Assembly (NCBI GenBank): GCA_005877675.1
Contig: VBNZ01000174.1
Span: forward strand, 1-10,198
Direction of reading: 5' to 3'
Source: Gammaproteobacteria bacterium
GTDB taxonomy: Bacteria > Pseudomonadota > Gammaproteobacteria > Xanthomonadales > Rhodanobacteraceae
Length of the DNA stretch: 10,198 nucleotides
Of this stretch, positions 7,493-10,198 are shown piece by piece. Below the pieces are notes generated by a model. That model was not told where the DNA came from. It ran no database searches and saw only the letters and a program-made list of their open reading frames with translations. Made by a program: the position numbers and the translations under genes. Every line of letters starts with the position of its first letter. Position 1 is the stretch's first letter.

Positions 7493-7948
7493 TCACGCGC
7501 TGCCGGAATGACCGAAACCGCCGCCGCCGCGGTCGCTCGCGGCGAATTCCCCGACCACGCGGAACGTCGCTTGCACCACCGGTGCAAACACGAGTTGCGC
7601 GATGCGCTCGCCCGGGGCGATGGTATACGCCACCTGCCCGCGATTCCAGCACGAGATCATCAGCGGCCCCTGGTAATCCGCGTCGATCAATCCGACCAGG
7701 TTACCGAGCACTATGCCGTGTTTGTGGCCCAGCCCCGAGCGCGGCAGGATCATTGCGCAGTAGCCGGGATCGCCAATGTGGATGGCGATACCTGTCGCGA
7801 TCAATGCACTCGCACCCGGTTCAAGCGTAAGCGGCGCGTCGAGCACGGCGCGCAGATCCATGCCTGCAGATCCCGGCGTCGCGCGCGCTGGCAGCGGGAT
7901 GTCCTGGCCGACGCGCGCGTCGAGTATCTTCAGTTCGACCTCGATCAT
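7493..7948 (-). CDS. dut: Deoxyuridine 5'-triphosphate nucleotidohydrolase (dUTPase)
   Basis: Dut is a homotrimeric cytoplasmic enzyme that hydrolyses dUTP to dUMP and pyrophosphate, which keeps uracil out of DNA and feeds dTMP synthesis. The 151-aa protein matches E. coli Dut in length. All five motifs are present: A-G-M-D-L-R-A (28-34), P-R-S-G-L-G-H-K-H-G (69-78), G-L-I-D-A-D-Y-Q-G (86-94, with the catalytic Asp89), G-E-R-I-A-Q-L (113-119), and the glycine-rich C-terminal arm R-G-G-G-G-F-G-H-S-G (140-149), whose Arg closes over the substrate. The start codon overlaps the coaBC stop as ATGA, which indicates translational coupling. The gene lies between coaBC and algC in one reading direction, the arrangement known from Pseudomonas and xanthomonads. 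Confidence 0.98.
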   Translation of the reverse strand: MIEVELKILDARVGQDIPLPARATPGSAGMDLRAVLDAPLTLEPGASALIATGIAIHIGDPGYCAMILPRSGLGHKHGIVLGNLVGLIDADYQGPLMISCWNRGQVAYTIAPGERIAQLVFAPVVQATFRVVGEFAASDRGGGGFGHSGSA

Positions 7949-9234
7949 CGGCGGCGTGGGGCCTTCTTCGCCGCCTTCCTTGCATCGGGTTTCCGCGTCA
8001 CCGGCGCCGTGCGCATTGCCGCGTATTTCTCGGCTATGCGCACGACGAGCTGGCGTGCGAGCGCGAGCTTGTCCGCGCGCGCAAGCCGCTCGGTGCCTTC
8101 GCGCGACAGCAGCAAGATTTCATTTTCGCAGGCATCGAACCCTTCGCCGCCGCCGACGCGATTGGCGGCGATCAGATCGACTTTCTTGCGTTCGAGTTTG
8201 GCGCGCGCGTGCGCTTCGAGGTTTTGCGTTTCCGCTGCGAAACCGACCAGGAACGGGTGCGACTTGAGCGCACCGATGCCGGCGAGGATGTCGGGATTCT
8301 CGGTCAGATGCAGGGTCATCCGACCCGAGCCGTCTTTCTTCAATTTATGCGCGGCAGTGTCCTGCGGGCGAAAATCACCGACCGCGGCGGAGGCGATGTA
8401 GATATCGCTGTCCGGAATCTGCCGCATGATCGCCTCGCGCATATCGCGTGCGCTGCGCACATCGCTGCGCGCAACGCCCGCCGGTGTCGGCAAATGCACC
8501 GGGCCCGCAACCAGGTGCACGCGTGCGCCCTGCTCGGCCGCGGCCTGCGCCACAGCGAAGCCCATGCGTCCGGAGCTGCGGTTGCCGATGAAGCGCACCG
8601 GGTCGATGTCCTCATACGTCGGCCCCGCGCTCACGAGCACGCGTGCGCCCGCGAGCAAACCGCGATCCGGCGTTGCCGGACCCGCTTGCAAGGCCGCGAG
8701 CTTCTCGACGATCGCATCGGCTTCGAGCAGGCGCCCTGCACCGAACTCGCCGCAGGCCTGACTGCCCTCCGCGGGTCCGAGTAGCACGACGCCACGCGCA
8801 CGCAGCGTCGCGATGTTCGCCTGTGTCGCCGCATGCGCCCACATCTGCTGGTTCATCGCCGGCGCGAGCGCGAGCGGCGCGGCGCTGGCGAGGCATAACG
8901 TCGTCAACAGATCGTCGGCGAAACCATGCGCGAGGCGCGCGATCAAGTCCGCGCTCGCCGGCGCGATCACGATGCGCTGCGCCCAGCGCGCCAGTTCAAT
9001 ATGTCCCATTGCCGCTTCGGCTGCTTCGTCCCACAGGCCCGCTCGCACCGGATGCCCGGACAGGGCCTGGAATGTTAGCGGCGTGACGAAGCGTGCGGCA
9101 TTCTCGGTCAACACCACGCGTACCTCGGCGCCCGCGTCGCGCAAGCGGCGGACGAGTTCGCAGGCTTTGTACGCCGCAATGCCGCCGGAGACGCCGACGA
9201 GGATGCGCAGCGAGACCAGATTGCCGGAAGCCAT
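7945..9234 (-). CDS. coaBC: Bifunctional phosphopantothenoylcysteine decarboxylase / phosphopantothenate-cysteine ligase
   Basis: CoaBC carries out two steps of coenzyme A synthesis: CTP-dependent ligation of cysteine to 4'-phosphopantothenate, then FMN-dependent decarboxylation to 4'-phosphopantetheine. The N-terminal CoaC half (about 1-185) shows G-V-S-G-G-I-A-A-Y-K (14-23), the active-site His78 in G-H-I-E-L, P-A-M-N (125-128) and the catalytic Cys161 in S-Q-A-C-G. The CoaB half shows V-S-A-G-P-T-Y-E (201-208), D-P-V-R-F-I-G-N-R-S-S-G-R-M-G (211-225), a conserved K-L-K-K (297-300) and V-G-F-A-A-E-T. Length is 429 aa against about 406 in E. coli; the excess is mostly a basic Ala/Lys/Arg tail after about residue 405. 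ATG 9234 is followed by V-S-L-R-I-L-V-G-V-S-G-G at the expected distance. It is the first gene of coaBC-dut-algC and diverges from radC across 97 bases. Confidence 0.98.
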   Translation of the reverse strand: MASGNLVSLRILVGVSGGIAAYKACELVRRLRDAGAEVRVVLTENAARFVTPLTFQALSGHPVRAGLWDEAAEAAMGHIELARWAQRIVIAPASADLIARLAHGFADDLLTTLCLASAAPLALAPAMNQQMWAHAATQANIATLRARGVVLLGPAEGSQACGEFGAGRLLEADAIVEKLAALQAGPATPDRGLLAGARVLVSAGPTYEDIDPVRFIGNRSSGRMGFAVAQAAAEQGARVHLVAGPVHLPTPAGVARSDVRSARDMREAIMRQIPDSDIYIASAAVGDFRPQDTAAHKLKKDGSGRMTLHLTENPDILAGIGALKSHPFLVGFAAETQNLEAHARAKLERKKVDLIAANRVGGGEGFDACENEILLLSREGTERLARADKLALARQLVVRIAEKYAAMRTAPVTRKPDARKAAKKAPRRR

Positions 9235-9331
9235 GTAGGAAATCCGTGGACAACGAAATCGGCGGATAGCTTACCGGAATTTGCGCCGACGCCGACTGCG
9301 CCGCGGCAGCAACACGGCAGAAGATCGCGGC

Positions 9332-10006
9332 ATGACGATACGCGATTGGCCTCAAGCCGAGCGCCCGCGCGAAAAGCTGCTGGCGCGCGGCGCCGGCGCG
9401 CTTTCCGACGCCGAGCTGCTCGCGCTGTTTCTCGGTACCGGGCAGCGCGGACAGACCGCGGTCGATCTCGGCCGCGAGCTGCTCAACCGACACGGCAACC
9501 TCAAGGTGCTGCTCGATCTGGAGCCCGCAGCGCTGACCGGCCTGCCCGGGCTCGGCGACGCCAAGGCTTGCCGCCTCGCCGGCGCGATTGAACTGGGCCG
9601 GCGCTACCTCGCCCAGGAGCTCGAACGTCCCGCTGCGCTCAGCGACCCCGCTGCATGCGGCAGATTCCTGCGTGCGCGTCTGGGCGCCTACCCGCACGAG
9701 GTGTTCGCGGGCCTGTTTCTCGACAATCGTCATCGCATGATCGCGTTCGAGGAACTGTTTCGCGGCTCGATCCACGGTGCCAGTGTCTACCCACGTGAAG
9801 TGGTGCGCCGCTGCCTTGCGCACAATGCGGCGGCCGCGATCTTCGCGCACAACCATCCGTCCGGCGTCGCCGAACCGAGCCTGGCCGATCGCGAGATCAC
9901 TGCTGAGCTCAAGCGCGCGCTCGGCCTGATCGAGGTGCGCGTACTCGACCATTTCATCATCGGTGGCAACGCCATCGTGTCGCTCGCGCAGCGCGGCCTC
10001 ATTTGA
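9332..10006 (+). CDS. radC: RadC family protein (JAB/MPN metalloprotease-like domain)
   Basis: RadC proteins have an N-terminal helix-hairpin-helix part and a C-terminal JAB/MPN domain. The historic link to DNA repair is doubtful and the biochemical role is unsettled. The 224-aa product has P-R-E-K-L-L and A-L-S-D-A-E-L-L-A-L-F-L-G-T-G near the N-terminus, and L-P-G-L-G-D-A-K-A as the helix-hairpin-helix core near residue 71. The intact JAMM zinc signature H-N-H-P-S-G-x-A-E-P-S-x-x-D is near 173-186, and the end V-S-L-A-Q-R-G-L-I is typical. ATG 9332 is preferred: M-T-I-R-D-W-P matches known RadC starts in this group, while the longer in-frame alternative from 9281 adds an Arg-rich stretch unlike the family. 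It is divergent from coaBC. In related genomes rpmB commonly follows; here a structured non-coding stretch follows to the window end. Confidence 0.96.
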   Translation: MTIRDWPQAERPREKLLARGAGALSDAELLALFLGTGQRGQTAVDLGRELLNRHGNLKVLLDLEPAALTGLPGLGDAKACRLAGAIELGRRYLAQELERPAALSDPAACGRFLRARLGAYPHEVFAGLFLDNRHRMIAFEELFRGSIHGASVYPREVVRRCLAHNAAAAIFAHNHPSGVAEPSLADREITAELKRALGLIEVRVLDHFIIGGNAIVSLAQRGLI

Positions 10007-10012
10007 TTCTGC

Positions 10013-10032
10013 GGGCGCGATCAGCCGCGCCC
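10013..10032 (+). terminator. GC-rich hairpin directly after radC
   Basis: GGGCGCG (10013-10019) and CGCGCCC (10026-10032) form a perfect 7-bp stem with a 6-base loop, starting 7 bases after the radC stop. The following bases are CTACGGTTTATA, with only a short T-run, so this could be a weak terminator or a structure in front of the next promoter. Confidence 0.45.
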
Positions 10033-10040
10033 CTACGGTT

Positions 10041-10046
10041 TATACT
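10041..10046 (+). promoter_or_regulatory. Candidate -10 box (TATACT) before a structured segment
   Basis: TATACT at 10041-10046 is close to the sigma-70 -10 consensus (TATAAT) and stands out in this GC-rich sequence. The -35 position (about 10018-10023) reads CGATCA, a poor match. Initiation would fall near 10052-10054, which coincides with the first stem of the structured segment downstream. Confidence 0.4.
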
Positions 10047-10051
10047 CGATG

Positions 10052-10198
10052 GCACGCTAGCAGCTGTGGGAAGCAGCACTGCCCGTGCGGTCCAGGGACG
10101 GATCGCTCGCGAAACGGTCGCGCGAGTGATCGTTCGACGTTGAGAACGTGCAGGAAAGCACTTTCTCAACAACCTGCAGGGGTCGTCCGCGTAACGTG
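10052..10198 (+). ncRNA. Candidate structured RNA or long leader, truncated by the window end
   Basis: No ORF is apparent here, but three consecutive stem-loops can be drawn. Stem I pairs GCACG (10052-10056) with CGTGC (10084-10088), and encloses GCAG/CTGC and CTG/CAG pairs. Stem II is GATCGCTCGCG (10101-10111) with CGCGAGTGATC (10121-10131), 11 bp with one G-U pair. Stem III is GTTGAGAA (10139-10146) with TTCTCAAC (10163-10170), containing GTGC/GCAC and the loop AGGAAA. GGACG (10096-10100) can also pair with CGTCC (10184-10188), closing stems II and III into one branched domain. It could be a small RNA or the leader of the next gene. I do not recognise a known family. Confidence 0.4.

Noticed and set aside
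9281..9331. An N-terminal extension of RadC by 17 residues
   Set aside because: It is Arg-rich and unlike the family, and no ribosome site supports it. ATG 9332 gives the usual RadC start.
1..10198. A defence island, mobile element, CRISPR array, tRNA or rRNA genes
   Set aside because: All protein genes are core functions in a known order. I found no regularly spaced repeats, transposase, integrase, attachment repeats, or tRNA/rRNA-like segment.

Overview
The window looks like a chromosomal housekeeping segment of a GC-rich gammaproteobacterium, most likely in the Lysobacterales/Xanthomonadales (Xanthomonadaceae or Rhodanobacteraceae type). This rests on the strong GC bias at third codon positions, on protein sequences close to that group, and on the order M23 peptidase-anmK / ampG-xth / pyrE-DUF4124 / algC-dut-coaBC / radC. 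No phage, transposon, CRISPR or other accessory system is visible.

Layout. 1-285 (+) is the 3' end of an M23 metallopeptidase gene. 317-1426 (+) is anmK, which recycles anhydro-muramic acid. 1411-2804 (-) is an AmpG-type muropeptide permease gene whose frame is broken near its 5' end; it converges on anmK with a 16-base overlap. 2801-3601 (-) is xth (exodeoxyribonuclease III), which overlaps the ampG start by 4 bases. A 140-bp divergent spacer (3602-3741) holds a GGGAGC triplication, a GC alternating tract and a plausible pyrE promoter. 3742-4359 (+) is pyrE, and 4421-5050 (+) is a secreted DUF4124-type protein. A hairpin lies in the convergent spacer 5051-5098. 5099-7464 (-) is algC, a phosphomannomutase/phosphoglucomutase with an N-terminal membrane sensor-like domain. 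7493-7948 (-) is dut and 7945-9234 (-) is coaBC; coaBC-dut-algC reads as one operon. 9332-10006 (+) is radC. 10007-10198 holds a hairpin, a TATACT promoter-like box and a run of strong stem-loops cut by the window end.

The genes serve cell-wall turnover (M23 peptidase, AnmK, AmpG), nucleotide supply and DNA repair (PyrE, Dut, Xth), coenzyme A synthesis (CoaBC) and sugar-nucleotide precursors for surface polysaccharide (AlgC).

The most unusual observation is three short deletions in conserved genes. About 13 nt are missing in ampG and about 40 nt in algC (both out of frame), and about 30 nt in pyrE (in frame). They are inferred from conserved family sequence that continues in another frame, or from comparison with remembered family members. 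They may be real lesions or assembly errors; raw reads would decide. The second point of interest is the unexplained structured segment after radC. I did not find a convincing new multi-gene system.
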